A DNA stretch of 64,000 bases. Source: Neisseriaceae bacterium. GTDB lineage: Bacteria > Pseudomonadota > Gammaproteobacteria > Burkholderiales > Neisseriaceae. This document shows positions 52,401 through 61,929 of this stretch, piece by piece. A program made the translations under genes and the position numbers. Under the pieces are notes generated by a model that saw nothing but the letters and a program-made list of their open reading frames with translations, was not told where the DNA came from and searched no databases. Within the stretch, counting starts at the first letter, position 1, and every line of letters starts with the position of its first letter. Location: contig JAGOQM010000001.1 in NCBI GenBank assembly GCA_017991555.1, positions 62,001 to 126,000 on the forward strand, read 5' to 3'.

Positions 52401-54014
52401 TTAGCATTCATTAAAGCGTTGGCAAATGGGCATACGCCAGTCTTTGCCAAAGTTGCGACGGCTTACCTTCGGGCCAATGGCCCCCTGACGGCGTTTGTGT
52501 TCGCTAATTTTCAATAGTTTCAGTACCCGCGTCACGTCGGCAGCGTCGTAGCCCTGCTGTATGAGCGAAGTGGCCGAGGCATTGTCGATCATCACGCGTT
52601 CGATGATGCCGTCTAACACAGTGTAGTCCGGTAGACTATCTTGGTCTGTTTGATTGGCTCTTAGTTCCGCAGAAGGCGGCCGCGTAATGATGCGGGTGGG
52701 AATGGTTTCTTGTCCTGGCACGAGGGTGTTGACGTAGCGGGCCATCTCATAGGCTTCGGTTTTAAGAATGTCTTTAATCACCGCAAAGCCGCCGTTCATG
52801 TCGCCGTAGAGGGTGCAGTAACCAGTGGCTAACTCACTTTTGTTGCCCGTGGTCAGCAGCAGCGCGCCCGACTTGTTGGACAAGGCCATTAGCAAGGTGC
52901 CGCGAATGCGGGCCTGTAGGTTTTCTTCAGTGACGTCTTCAGGCGCGCCGTCAAATACTGGGATTAAGCTGGTTTTAAAAGCGGCAAACATGGGCTCAAT
53001 GGCGACGGTGTGGTGTTTTACGCCCAGCGTTTGGGCCATTAAAACGGCATCGGTGTTGCTGATGTCGGCGGTGTATTGGCTGGGCATGAGCAGCACTTCG
53101 CAGTTGTCGGCGCCAATGGCGTCGGCGGCAATGGCCAATACGAGGGCAGAATCAAGGCCGCCAGACAGGCCCAGACAGGCTTTTTTAAAGCCCGATTTTT
53201 GCATGTAGTCGCGGGTGGCCAAGACCAAGGCCTGATACTGCCACGCCGTTTTGCCTTCGGGTAAGGTCGCCGGTGCTTGTGGCTGAATGGCCGCGCCGTT
53301 TAAAGTGAGGTAATGTAGGCTTTGGCTAAAGGCCGGCGCTTGAAACACCACTTCGCCCTGAGCGTTCAGGGCAAAAGAAGCGCCATCAAACACTAGTTCG
53401 TCTTGTCCGCCCACGGCGTTGACGTAAATGAGGGGGCAATCGGTTTCTTCAGTTCGATAGCGGGCCTGCTGTTGCCGTTCGGCCAGTTTGCCGACGTAAA
53501 AGGGCGAGGCGTTGAGGCTGAGGATCACTTCGGCGCCGGCTTCTTGCGCTTCGAGCGCTGGTTCGGTGGCCCAGGTGTCTTCACAAATGATCAGCCCCAT
53601 TTGGGTGCCTTCGTGTGCAAACACCAAGGGCGCGGCGCCGGCTTCAAAGTAGCGTACTTCGTCAAATACGCCGTCATTAGGCAGGCACATCTTTTGATAA
53701 ACGCCCAAGCGGTGGCCGTCACGGTACACGCTGGCGGCGTTGTAATACGCGTCGCCTTGACGCTGTGGGTGGCCCACCACCACGGTGATGTCGTCTAAGG
53801 CTTCAATTTGGTCTAAGCCCGCGCTGACCTGTTGCCAAAAAGCGGGCTTAAATAATAGGTCTTCAGGGCTGTAGCCGGTTAAGGCCAGCTCGGGTGTCAG
53901 CAATAGGGTGGCACCGGCGGCCTTGGCTTCTTCGGCAGCGGCCACAATTTTTTGGGCATTGCCTAAGACATCACCGACGGTTGGGTTAAACTGAAATACG
54001 GCAACGCAGCTCAT
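52401..54014 (-). CDS. nadE: glutamine-dependent NAD+ synthase
   Basis: A 537-residue two-domain enzyme converting deamido-NAD to NAD. The N-terminal nitrilase-type glutaminase has the Glu-Lys-Cys triad (LLTPELALTGYS, YQKMCLPN, LIICEDTWA). The C-terminal synthetase has the PP-loop LGLSGGLDSALVLAIA at about 285-300. It completes the NAD route that pnuC and the NadR-like kinase at 44.2-45.4 kb feed by salvage. Confidence 0.96.
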   Translation of the reverse strand: MSCVAVFQFNPTVGDVLGNAQKIVAAAEEAKAAGATLLLTPELALTGYSPEDLLFKPAFWQQVSAGLDQIEALDDITVVVGHPQRQGDAYYNAASVYRDGHRLGVYQKMCLPNDGVFDEVRYFEAGAAPLVFAHEGTQMGLIICEDTWATEPALEAQEAGAEVILSLNASPFYVGKLAERQQQARYRTEETDCPLIYVNAVGGQDELVFDGASFALNAQGEVVFQAPAFSQSLHYLTLNGAAIQPQAPATLPEGKTAWQYQALVLATRDYMQKSGFKKACLGLSGGLDSALVLAIAADAIGADNCEVLLMPSQYTADISNTDAVLMAQTLGVKHHTVAIEPMFAAFKTSLIPVFDGAPEDVTEENLQARIRGTLLMALSNKSGALLLTTGNKSELATGYCTLYGDMNGGFAVIKDILKTEAYEMARYVNTLVPGQETIPTRIITRPPSAELRANQTDQDSLPDYTVLDGIIERVMIDNASATSLIQQGYDAADVTRVLKLLKISEHKRRQGAIGPKVSRRNFGKDWRMPICQRFNEC

Positions 54015-54142
54015 TTTTTAGACTTTCCTTCGTCAACAATGGCTTCATTGTAAACCAAAGCCAGCAGGGCTGTGCGGGTTTGCCAAAAAAAGTCTGTCGG
54101 TATTTGTTATACTAAGGCCATTTTGATTGTGTTGAGCCTGTC

Positions 54143-54997
54143 ATGCAGATTTATCCCGCCTTAGAACAGGCGTTAATGTGTCCCGATCCGGTGCAAAAGT
54201 GTGGTTTAGTGAACAGCATAGTGGCGGCCGTGGACAAGGGCCAGGCCCTGTTCGACGTCGGCCTCGCCTTGCCTTATGAGGTGCCGGTTGCGGGGCAGCC
54301 GACCCGGCCGTTACTGGTGCCGCCACAAAGCGTGGCGCGGCGTAAGTTGTCGAGTCGCGAAGGGCATGCGGCCATGGTGCACGCCCTGTGCCATATTGAG
54401 TTCAATGCCATTAATTTAGGCTTGGATGCGGCCTGGCGCTTTCGGTTATTGCCGCCCGCGTTTTTGCAGGATTGGTTGCGCGTGGCCAGTGAGGAGGCCA
54501 AGCACTTCATGGCTTTAAAGCAACGGTTACAAAAACTGGGGTTTGATTACGGCGATTTTGATGCCCACAATCACCTGTGGGCCATGGCCGACAAAACCGC
54601 ATACGACCCCTTAGTGCGCATGGCGTTGGTGCCACGCGTGCTGGAGGCGCGGGGCCTAGACGTGACGCCCGGCATTCAGGCCAAGCTCACCAGCATTGGC
54701 GATGCCGAAACCGTGGCCATTTTGGACATGATTTACGCCGAAGAAAAGGACCACGTGGCCATTGGCAACCGTTGGTTTGCCCATTTGTGCCAGCAGCGAG
54801 GTTTGGATCCACTAAGCGTTTTTAAAGGTTTGCTCAAGCGCTATGACGTGTTTGTGTTTCGCGGCTACTTTAACGTGTCGGCGCGTACCGAGGCTGGCTT
54901 TAGTGCGTTTGAGCTGTCTATGTTGCAAGATTTCCAAGAGGGTCATGATGCGTTGGCGCGCCTAAGCGCCAAAGGCACACCCATTAAAAAGGTTTAA
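54143..54997 (+). CDS. DUF455 ferritin-like family protein
   Basis: A 284-residue helical protein with the DUF455 pattern: MVHALCHIEFNAINLGLDAAWRF, LRVASEEAKHFMALKQRL and DMIYAEEKDHVAIGNRWF. The repeated E-x2-H motifs fit a di-iron ferritin-like bundle, distantly like MiaE. Function unknown. Upstream, GTTATACTAAGG at about 54107 contains a -10-like TATACT. It lies 12 bp before the first gph-like gene. Confidence 0.87.
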   Translation: MQIYPALEQALMCPDPVQKCGLVNSIVAAVDKGQALFDVGLALPYEVPVAGQPTRPLLVPPQSVARRKLSSREGHAAMVHALCHIEFNAINLGLDAAWRFRLLPPAFLQDWLRVASEEAKHFMALKQRLQKLGFDYGDFDAHNHLWAMADKTAYDPLVRMALVPRVLEARGLDVTPGIQAKLTSIGDAETVAILDMIYAEEKDHVAIGNRWFAHLCQQRGLDPLSVFKGLLKRYDVFVFRGYFNVSARTEAGFSAFELSMLQDFQEGHDALARLSAKGTPIKKV

Positions 54998-55009
54998 TAA
55001 GGAGAAGCA

Positions 55010-55687
55010 ATGCGTCCTTTACAGGCAATATTGTTTGATTTAGATGGTACGCTGGCCGATACGGCGGTTGATTTGGGTGGCGCGATTAACGCCATGATGC
55101 GTAAGCGGGGCCTGCCCGAAGTCCCCTTTAGCGCCATTAGGCCCATCGCCAGCAGCGGCACCAATGGTTTAATTGCGCATGCCTTAGGCGTCCATAAGGG
55201 CGATCCAGGGCATCTTGAGCTACGGGCCGAATTTTTAAACGAATACGAGCATTGTTTTTTGGCGCGCAGCCAGCTGTTTGAGGGCGTACAAGAGCTGATC
55301 GCCGCCATTGATGCTCAAGGTTTGGTGTGGGGCATCATCACCAACAAGCCGCATCGTTTTACCGAGCGGCTGGTGCCTAAGTTGGGGTTTCAGATTCCAC
55401 CAGCGGTGGTGGTGAGCTATGACACCGTGAGCGAGCCTAAGCCCAGCGTCAAGCCGATGCTACACGCCTGCGCCCAAATCAACATTGCGCCTGAGGCCTG
55501 CTTGTACTTGGGCGATGCCGAGTGTGACGTAGTGGCGGGGAATGATGCCGGCATGTACACGGTTTTGGCCAACTGGGGCTACATCAGCGACCACCAGGCC
55601 GCGTTGGCCTGGGGCCCAGACGCCGACATCAACGCCCCTTTGGATTTATTATCGGTGATCGCCCAGTGCGGCGTTACCCCCAAGTAG
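55010..55687 (+). CDS. phosphoglycolate-phosphatase-like HAD hydrolase, copy 1
   Basis: A 225-residue HAD phosphatase with LFDLDGTLADTAVDLG (catalytic Asp9/Asp11), a small alpha cap, the ITNKPHRFTE motif II, Lys in EPKPSVKPML and LYLGDAECDVVAGNDAGM motif IV. This is the Gph pattern (2-phosphoglycolate to glycolate, housekeeping after DNA repair); related enzymes also dephosphorylate MurNAc-6-P or pyrophosphate, so the symbol is left open. Followed 10 bp later by a close paralogue. Confidence 0.88.
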   Translation: MRPLQAILFDLDGTLADTAVDLGGAINAMMRKRGLPEVPFSAIRPIASSGTNGLIAHALGVHKGDPGHLELRAEFLNEYEHCFLARSQLFEGVQELIAAIDAQGLVWGIITNKPHRFTERLVPKLGFQIPPAVVVSYDTVSEPKPSVKPMLHACAQINIAPEACLYLGDAECDVVAGNDAGMYTVLANWGYISDHQAALAWGPDADINAPLDLLSVIAQCGVTPK

Positions 55688-55697
55688 AAAGCAGGAC

Positions 55698-56351
55698 ATG
55701 ACGCAGATTAACACCGTTTTGTTTGACCTTGATGGCACCCTGGCCGACACCGCCTTAGACCTAGGCGGGGCTTTGAACACCTTGCTGCGCGCACGTCATT
55801 TGCCAGAGCAACCGATTGAAGCCGTGCGGCCGATTGCGGGCTTAGGCTCTGGTGCGTTGATTACGCTGGGGTTCGGCATCGACGCCGCCCATCCTGAGCA
55901 CGAGGTCTTAAAACAGGCTTTTTTAAATGAGTATCAGCACAACTTTAAGCGCGATACGGTGCTGTTTGAGGGCGTCAATGAGCTGCTGACGGCGCTGGTG
56001 GGCAAAGGTTATGGCTGGGGCATCATCACCAATAAGCATGCACGCTTTACCGACCTACTGGTGCCTTCTTTGGGCTTTAGTGAACGCCCTGGGGTGGTGG
56101 TCAGCGGCGACACCACCGATGAGGCCAAGCCCAGCGTAAAACCGATGCTGTATGCCTGTCACGCACTGGGCGTGGCGCCAGAAGCCTGTGTGTACGTTGG
56201 CGATGCGCTGCGTGACATAGAAGCAGGGCGCAATGCCGGTATGAAAACGGTGTTGGCCAACTGGGGCTACTTTACCGAAGCCGAGCAGCCCGAGCAGTGG
56301 GGCGCAGATTGGCGCATTGATACGGCTTTAGACCTGCTGCGCATGGTCTGA
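55698..56351 (+). CDS. phosphoglycolate-phosphatase-like HAD hydrolase, copy 2
   Basis: A 217-residue paralogue of the preceding protein with the same motifs in the same places (LFDLDGTLADTALDLGGALN, ITNKHARFTD, EAKPSVKPML, VYVGDALRDIEAGRNAGM). The two align along their whole length but differ at many positions, so the duplication is old and both copies are kept. Substrate split between the two cannot be read from sequence. Confidence 0.88.
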   Translation: MTQINTVLFDLDGTLADTALDLGGALNTLLRARHLPEQPIEAVRPIAGLGSGALITLGFGIDAAHPEHEVLKQAFLNEYQHNFKRDTVLFEGVNELLTALVGKGYGWGIITNKHARFTDLLVPSLGFSERPGVVVSGDTTDEAKPSVKPMLYACHALGVAPEACVYVGDALRDIEAGRNAGMKTVLANWGYFTEAEQPEQWGADWRIDTALDLLRMV

Positions 56352-56366
56352 TTGGCCACAATAACC

Positions 56367-56404
56367 AACAGGCCCACATGGGGATGACTCATGTGGGCCT
56401 GTTG
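56367..56404. terminator. bidirectional terminator
   Basis: AACAGGCCCACATG (56367-56380) and CATGTGGGCCTGTT (56390-56403), 14-bp perfect stem between convergent genes. Confidence 0.75.
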
Positions 56405-56418
56405 CTGTTTGGCGGGGT

Positions 56419-57156
56419 TTATTCTTCGTAGGTTAAAAAGCCCTGCTGTTTTAACAGTGCATGGCTCTTGGCGTCGGGCGCTTTGTCGTAGCTATAGGAC
56501 AATTTTTGGCGCCATGGAAATTTCTCACGCTTTTCGCCAAATTCAGTCATGGTGGCTTCGTAGTCGGCCAAGTCTGCGGGCAGATGGCTGGCATCGTACT
56601 GGTTGTCAAAATACACCGCCCGTAACGGCAAGCGGGGTTTCAAGCGCATTTCAACACTGGGTTTGCCAATGCACAGGCCCACGATGGGGTAAACGTATTG
56701 GGGCAGGTTTAATAAGTCGATCAGCTCGGTGGCCACGGCGCGTAGGCCGCCAATCGGACAGATGGCTAAGCCTAATGATTCAGCCGCCACCACCGCATTT
56801 TGAAACGCCATCGAGGTGTCGCTGATGGCGTTAATGAAGGCTTCCGGATGGCCACCGCCATTAAAGCTGCCGCCCATGGCGTCGCTGGCCAGCTTGGTTT
56901 TGTATAGGTCGGCACAGAAAATCAAAAATTCGGCGCAGTCGCCAATTTGGGGGTTTAACGGTTGCAGCGCCACGATTTTGGCGCGCAGGTCAGCATCCTT
57001 AATGTTAATGATGCTGTAGTGCTGGGCGTTGCGCCAGGCGGGCGCCTGCTGCGCCGCTGCCAAAATCGCCTCTAGGCTAGCGTCATCGAGCCTGTACTCA
57101 GGGTCGAAGTCGCGATAGGTGCGGTGTTGAGTCAGGGTTTGAATGGTGGGATTCAT
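56419..57156 (-). CDS. nitroreductase family protein (NfsA-like)
   Basis: A 245-residue FMN-dependent oxidoreductase. N-terminal HRTYRDFDPEYRLDD and AAQQAPAWRNAQHYSI bind FMN phosphate; AVVAAESLGLAICPIGGLRA and YPIVGLCIGKPSVEMRLKPRLPL are typical of the NfsA/FRP type. Reduces quinones or nitro compounds with NAD(P)H. Divergent from argH with 210 bp between. Confidence 0.88.
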   Translation of the reverse strand: MNPTIQTLTQHRTYRDFDPEYRLDDASLEAILAAAQQAPAWRNAQHYSIINIKDADLRAKIVALQPLNPQIGDCAEFLIFCADLYKTKLASDAMGGSFNGGGHPEAFINAISDTSMAFQNAVVAAESLGLAICPIGGLRAVATELIDLLNLPQYVYPIVGLCIGKPSVEMRLKPRLPLRAVYFDNQYDASHLPADLADYEATMTEFGEKREKFPWRQKLSYSYDKAPDAKSHALLKQQGFLTYEE

Positions 57157-57262
57157 GTGTCAAAACTCCAGTGATTTATGGCTTGGTAATAAATAGGATG
57201 GGCTTAAATGTACCGTGGCTAAGGACTAAATTCAAGTTGCGCTGGTTTTTAGGGTGCAGCGC

Positions 57263-57291
57263 TTGCCACAGCGTACAAGGCGTAGAATAAT
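57263..57291 (+). promoter_or_regulatory. candidate argH promoter
   Basis: TTGCCA (57263-57268), 17-base spacer, AATAAT (57286-57291), about 75 bp before the argH start. No ARG-box was recognised. Confidence 0.4.
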
Positions 57292-57366
57292 GGAGGATTA
57301 TGCCTGGCATTAAAGACAAGACAGGCCTTACTTTATTACATAGAAGACAAGACAGGATAGAAAGAC

Positions 57367-58749
57367 ATGAGTAACAACGACAAAACATGGTCGGGACGGT
57401 TTAACGAACCCGTTTCTGAATTAGTGAAAAAGTACACCGGTTCGGTTAACTTCGACCAACGCTTGGCCAAGTGGGACATTCAAGGCTCTTTGGCCCACGC
57501 CAAGATGTTGTCTGAATCAGGCGTGTTGTCTGCCCAAGATTTGGCTGCGATTGAAGGCGGCATGCAAGAGATCCTGGCTGAAATTGACGCCGGCACCATG
57601 CCGTGGTCTTTGGATTTAGAAGACGTGCACATGAACATTGAACGTCGCCTGACCGATAAAATCGGCGACGCTGGCAAACGCCTGCATACGGGCCGTAGCC
57701 GTAACGATCAGGTGGCCACCGACATTCGCTTATGGTTGCGTGATGAAATCAAAGCCATTATTCCTTTGATTCAAGCCTTACAACTGTCTTTAATTGACCT
57801 AGCCGAAACCAATGTCAACGTGGTGATGCCAGGCTTTACCCACTTACAAGTGGCGCAGCCAGTGAGCTTTGGCCACCACATGCTGGCCTATGTTGAAATG
57901 TTGGGCCGCGACGTTGAGCGCATGCAAGACTGCTACAAGCGCACCAACCGTATGCCTTTGGGTGCGGCGGCCTTGGCCGGTACCACCTTCCCGATCAAGC
58001 GCGAGCTAACCGCCAAGCTTTTGGGCTTTGACGGCATTTGCCAAAACTCTTTAGACGCAGTGTCTGACCGTGACTTTGCCATCGAATTTACCGCCGCTGC
58101 CGCCTTGGTGATGGTGCATTTGTCTCGTCTGTCAGAAGAGCTGATTTTGTGGATGAGCCCGCGCGTGGGCTTTATCGACATCGCCGACCGCTTCTGTACC
58201 GGCTCTAGCATTATGCCGCAAAAGAAAAACCCGGACGTGCCTGAATTGGTGCGCGGTAAGTCTGGTCGCGTTGTGGGCCACCTAATGGGCCTGATTACCC
58301 TGATGAAATCACAGCCATTGGCCTACAATAAAGACAACCAAGAAGACAAAGAGCCTTTGTTCGACACCGTTGACACCTTGATCGACACCTTGCGTATTTA
58401 CGCCGACATGATGCGCGGCGTGACCGTTAAGCCAGAAGCCATGCGCGCTGCGGTGATGCAAGGCTTTGCCACCGCCACTGATCTGGCCGACTACCTAGTG
58501 AAAAAAGGCCTGCCGTTCCGCGACAGCCATGAAGTGGTGGCTTTGGCGGTTCGTCATGCCGATGGTGAAGGCGTGGATTTAAGCGACCTAAGCCTAGCGG
58601 TGTTACAAGGCTTTAGCGATTTAATTGCCGACGACGTGTATGAAATCCTGACCCCAGAAGGGTCGCTCAATGCGCGCGATCATTTGGGCGGCACGGCCCC
58701 TAATCAGGTGAAAGCCCAGATTGCCAGATGGCGTAGCCAATTGGCTTAA
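57367..58749 (+). CDS. argH: argininosuccinate lyase
   Basis: A 460-residue enzyme splitting argininosuccinate into arginine and fumarate. [21 protein letters not shown] starts the protein; [30 protein letters not shown] and the superfamily signature [13 protein letters not shown] with the catalytic Ser are present. Single gene between a nitroreductase (divergent) and a 21-bp-stem terminator. Confidence 0.97.
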   Translation: MSNNDKTWSGRFNEPVSELVKKYTGSVNFDQRLAKWDIQGSLAHAKMLSESGVLSAQDLAAIEGGMQEILAEIDAGTMPWSLDLEDVHMNIERRLTDKIGDAGKRLHTGRSRNDQVATDIRLWLRDEIKAIIPLIQALQLSLIDLAETNVNVVMPGFTHLQVAQPVSFGHHMLAYVEMLGRDVERMQDCYKRTNRMPLGAAALAGTTFPIKRELTAKLLGFDGICQNSLDAVSDRDFAIEFTAAAALVMVHLSRLSEELILWMSPRVGFIDIADRFCTGSSIMPQKKNPDVPELVRGKSGRVVGHLMGLITLMKSQPLAYNKDNQEDKEPLFDTVDTLIDTLRIYADMMRGVTVKPEAMRAAVMQGFATATDLADYLVKKGLPFRDSHEVVALAVRHADGEGVDLSDLSLAVLQGFSDLIADDVYEILTPEGSLNARDHLGGTAPNQVKAQIARWRSQLA

Positions 58750-58752
58750 GCC

Positions 58753-58798
58753 GCAGACGTTAAAAAAGCACCCCGAAGGGTGCTTTTTTAACGTCTGC
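58753..58798. terminator. very long perfect terminator hairpin after argH
   Basis: Arms 58753-58773 and 58778-58798 are perfectly complementary over 21 bp with the tetraloop CGAA. A- and T-runs inside the stem allow termination in both directions, for argH and the convergent gene ending at 58816. Confidence 0.85.
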
Positions 58799-58815
58799 TC
58801 AGTGGCCGCCAGCGT

Positions 58816-59622
58816 TTAATAAGCAGTGGTTTTTTGCACCGACATTAAGTGAATTAATAGGTCGATAAACAGCACATGGTTAAATAAGCCCATGGTGTCG
58901 TTGCCAAAGATGAGGCGGCCGGTATCGTCGCTCAGGGCAATGAAGTTTTTTTGTTTGTCGATCACGCTTAAGGTCAGCTTGGCCAGCTCATGTGCTTCAC
59001 CGTCGATGGTGATGTGCTGCTGGCTAAGGGTTAAGGTCTTAGTTGGGGTGTCAAAAGTTTTGTCGATCAGGCTACGCACTAAAACGGCGTCTGAGGTGAC
59101 ATAGCAAAAGGGCACGGCCTTGCCCTGCATGATTTTTTTTAAAAGCTTAGGAAAGCGGTACTCATAGTGTAAGGTTTGATAGGTGCGTAGGAACTCAGTG
59201 AACCCAGGCATTTCTGCGGGGATGACAAACCAAGGGCTTTGATCGTTTTTGCGAAAGGCTAAATTGTTGTAGGGCTGACAAGGTTTGGTTTCACCGGTGT
59301 GAAACAGATAGTTGTATTCAATGTCTTCATATAGCCACGCTTTATTATGGGGGGGATGGATGGGGTTCACCCCTTTTTGATGTAGGGTAATGCTTAAACC
59401 TTTGCTGGCCCCTTGCCCCTGCTGGCGTTGCCACAGGCTGTAGCCTAGAGGCAGCAGTGCGGCGATGGCAATGACGGGTTGGCCAAGAATCAAACCCACA
59501 ATCAATAAGGCTGCGGCTAAAAACAGATGGCCATAGCGTTGGACAGACGTTGTCTTTGGCGGCTCGACCTGATAGGTTTTTAATACTTCGCCTAAGGCGG
59601 TTAATTCTTGCTGGGTTCTCAT
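58816..59622 (-). CDS. membrane protein of unknown function
   Basis: A 268-residue protein. Two adjacent hydrophobic segments at residues about 29-62 (LFLAAALLIVGLILG, IAIAALLPLGYSLW) form a membrane hairpin; about 200 soluble residues follow, with beta-rich character and no motif I recognise. The N-terminal segment before the membrane hairpin is short and charged. No close neighbour on the strand; the TatD gene lies 114 bp upstream. Confidence 0.65.
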   Translation of the reverse strand: MRTQQELTALGEVLKTYQVEPPKTTSVQRYGHLFLAAALLIVGLILGQPVIAIAALLPLGYSLWQRQQGQGASKGLSITLHQKGVNPIHPPHNKAWLYEDIEYNYLFHTGETKPCQPYNNLAFRKNDQSPWFVIPAEMPGFTEFLRTYQTLHYEYRFPKLLKKIMQGKAVPFCYVTSDAVLVRSLIDKTFDTPTKTLTLSQQHITIDGEAHELAKLTLSVIDKQKNFIALSDDTGRLIFGNDTMGLFNHVLFIDLLIHLMSVQKTTAY

Positions 59623-59650
59623 GGATACGCGAAGGCCTCATCTGTAGAAT

Positions 59651-59675
59651 GCTAATGTTATTTGTAATAACATTC
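59651..59675. other. AT-rich dyad upstream of the membrane-protein gene
   Basis: AATGTTAT and ATAACATT around TTGTA; nearby ATAACATTA words repeat part of it. Possible operator or weak hairpin; nothing more can be said. Confidence 0.3.
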
Positions 59676-59736
59676 TAAACCACTAAATACATAACATTAC
59701 GTTTCTTTACAAAACTTATCATATGATATTTGGGTT

Positions 59737-60477
59737 TCAGCTGTCGTTGCGTAACGCATGGGCCACTTCTGCCACCTTGGCCACATTGCCAGGCATGTTT
59801 AAGTGGTTTAAATCCATAGGGTTTCTGATGGGATAGGGGGCATCGGTTTCAAAAGCAAGGTCGGACATCGGTATATTTTTAACTAATTCTTTAAACTTTT
59901 TTGCTTTTGGATGATAGATCATGGGGCCAATGCCAATTTTGAACCCAAGATCAATCATTTGTTTGGCCTGTTCTATGCTGCCACCAAAAGCATGGGCATA
60001 ACCGCCGTAACTGAATTGTTGTGCCTTAAGGTCGGTCAAGCATTGCTGCACGGCGTGGGTGCTGTGCAGCACAATGGGCAGTTGATGTGCTTGAGCCAGG
60101 GCCACCTGCGCTCGAAACAGCGTGAGCTGGGCCGATTTAACCGCTTCTGGCTGCTGCTTGTCTACAAAGTCTAGCCCAATCTCGCCCACCGCGTGTAGCT
60201 TGGCCTTAATGGTCGCGTCGTTCAGCATGTCCGCTAGGGTCTGTAGGGCGCCGGCTAGGTCTGAGGGTAAAAAGTAGGGGTGAATGCCCAAGGCAAATAA
60301 AATGGTTTGCTCTGGGTAAAGCGTGGGTAAGGTCAGCATTTCAGGCCAATCGGCTAGGCGCGTGGCCGGCACCAAAACCTTACTGACCTGATGGCGCCGC
60401 ATGTTGGCACGCACCGACTCTGGTCGCGCCATAAATAGGGGATGGTTAAGGTGACAATGGCTGTCAAAATGGGACAT
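59737..60477 (-). CDS. TatD-family metal-dependent hydrolase
   Basis: A 246-residue TIM-barrel hydrolase: metal-binding FDSHCHLNH at the start, GEIGLDFVD in the middle, VLHSTHA and FETDAPYP near the end. TatD-type enzymes are DNases or deoxyribonuclease-like quality-control enzymes; the exact substrate of this paralogue is open. Length (about 250) is typical. Confidence 0.88.
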   Translation of the reverse strand: MSHFDSHCHLNHPLFMARPESVRANMRRHQVSKVLVPATRLADWPEMLTLPTLYPEQTILFALGIHPYFLPSDLAGALQTLADMLNDATIKAKLHAVGEIGLDFVDKQQPEAVKSAQLTLFRAQVALAQAHQLPIVLHSTHAVQQCLTDLKAQQFSYGGYAHAFGGSIEQAKQMIDLGFKIGIGPMIYHPKAKKFKELVKNIPMSDLAFETDAPYPIRNPMDLNHLNMPGNVAKVAEVAHALRNDS

Positions 60478-60875
60478 AAGACATCCTTATCGGTCAAGAG
60501 GGTGAACGTATCTTCAACCCGTGGGCTGAGTGGCTGCGATTTAATCAGCCATTAGGTTAAATCATCTGTCGACGCGGGGCAATCTTGAGCGAATATAAGG
60601 CGCATTATTGGGCCTGCGGTTGACACATAAGCGCGGGTTTTGTCATGGCCGGGCGATAAGCTGCTTCGGCGCCTCTGCTTCGGGATTTTAGGCCGATTAA
60701 ACCTTACTATTGACGAGGTGATTGGGCGCAAACTAACCGTTGTTTTATCCTCTTATTTCGCGCTATAGTGGCAAAGGTGGGACGTTCTGGCGCCGCATGA
60801 TGCGGCAGTGAGTCCCAACCCTAAAAACCGGCCCATAAGACCATTAAACCCAGCCCAAGAAGCAGAAAGTCACAC
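60478..60875. promoter_or_regulatory. 398-bp intergenic region with promoter and structured leader of the EamA gene
   Basis: 60478-60735 shows no gene or clear signal. TTGTTT (60740-60745), 18-base spacer and TATAGT (60764-60769) form a plausible promoter. A transcript starting near 60776 would begin directly with the nested hairpin 60778-60817 and have a leader of about 100 nt before the EamA start. Confidence 0.5.
60778..60817 (+). promoter_or_regulatory. nested hairpin at the 5' end of the EamA leader
   Basis: Outer stem TGGGAC (60778-60783) with GTCCCA (60812-60817); inner stem GCCGCA (60792-60797) with TGCGGC (60801-60806), loop TGA; asymmetric internal loop GTTCTGGC / AGTGA between them. 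It could be a small riboswitch or protein-binding leader for the transporter; no known class is recognised. Confidence 0.4.
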
Positions 60876-61793
60876 ATGTCCCCTAGAGATACTTTGTTAG
60901 CCCTATGCGTCGTCCTCGTTTGGGGCGTTAATTTTGTGGTGATTAAGCTGGGCCTTGAAGGCATGCCGCCCTTGTTGCTAGGCGCGCTGCGATTTTGCTT
61001 GGTGGCGTTTCCCGCCATTTTGTTCATTAAACCGCCTAAAATACCCATGCGGCAGGTGCTTTTGTATGGCTTGACCATTAGTTTTGCTCAGTTTGCGTTT
61101 CTGTTTTGCTCGCTTAAGTTTGGCATGCCAGCGGGTTTGGCCTCCATTATCCTACAGTCGCAGGCGTTCTTTACGGTGATATTGGGCGCAGTTTTAATGA
61201 AAGAAAAAATACTGACCAATCAGTACGTGGCCGTCCTGGTGGCGATTGTGGGCATGGTCATCCTCACTCAAGGCAGCATGCAGGCGGGCGATGTCGCCCA
61301 CATTCCACTGTTCAGCTTTTTACTGATCATGCTGGCGGCGCTAAGTTGGGCAACTGGCAATATTGTGAATAAAAGCATCATGCAAACGGCGCCCCAAACC
61401 CCAATTTTGTCTTTAGTGGTGTGGAGTGGCCTCGTGCCCATCGTGCCGTTTTTTCTTAGCTCGTGGTTGTTTGAGGGCGTAGAGGCAATGGCGATCGGCC
61501 TTCAGAACATTCAGTTAAGTAATATTTTAGCGCTTATGTATTTGGCCTTTGTGGCCACGATGATTGGCTATGGCCTATGGGGCTATTTGCTGTCGCGTTA
61601 TCCCACCAATAAAGTGGCGCCTTTGAGCCTGTTGGTGCCGGTGGTGGGTTTGATCACGGCGGTGTGGGCGTTTGATGAGCGCTTAAGCCTCTTGCAAATC
61701 ATTGGCGCGTTCATGATGATGTTGGCAATGTTGATCAACACCTTTGGTTCACGCTTACAGCTGAAGCGGTTATTGCGTAAGGCTGGGGGTTAA
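60876..61793 (+). CDS. EamA-family (DMT) transporter
   Basis: A 305-residue protein with ten membrane segments in two EamA repeats (WGVNFVVIKLGLEGMPPLLLG in the first, LSWATGNIVNKSIM in the second). Members export amino acids such as cysteine/O-acetylserine, or other metabolites. Substrate unknown; the structured leader may respond to it. A repeat element begins 136 bp after the stop. Confidence 0.9.
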   Translation: MSPRDTLLALCVVLVWGVNFVVIKLGLEGMPPLLLGALRFCLVAFPAILFIKPPKIPMRQVLLYGLTISFAQFAFLFCSLKFGMPAGLASIILQSQAFFTVILGAVLMKEKILTNQYVAVLVAIVGMVILTQGSMQAGDVAHIPLFSFLLIMLAALSWATGNIVNKSIMQTAPQTPILSLVVWSGLVPIVPFFLSSWLFEGVEAMAIGLQNIQLSNILALMYLAFVATMIGYGLWGYLLSRYPTNKVAPLSLLVPVVGLITAVWAFDERLSLLQIIGAFMMMLAMLINTFGSRLQLKRLLRKAGG

Positions 61794-61929
61794 AGCCAAT
61801 CATCAAGCTAAGGCATGCTACCCAACTTATCCGCAAGTGCTGTGGTTTTTGATGCGGTGGATTATGACTCAGGTGGCTTTGTATTTGCATGAAGTGAGGG
61901 CTTAAGATTAGTGTCAGCACGTCGAAATA

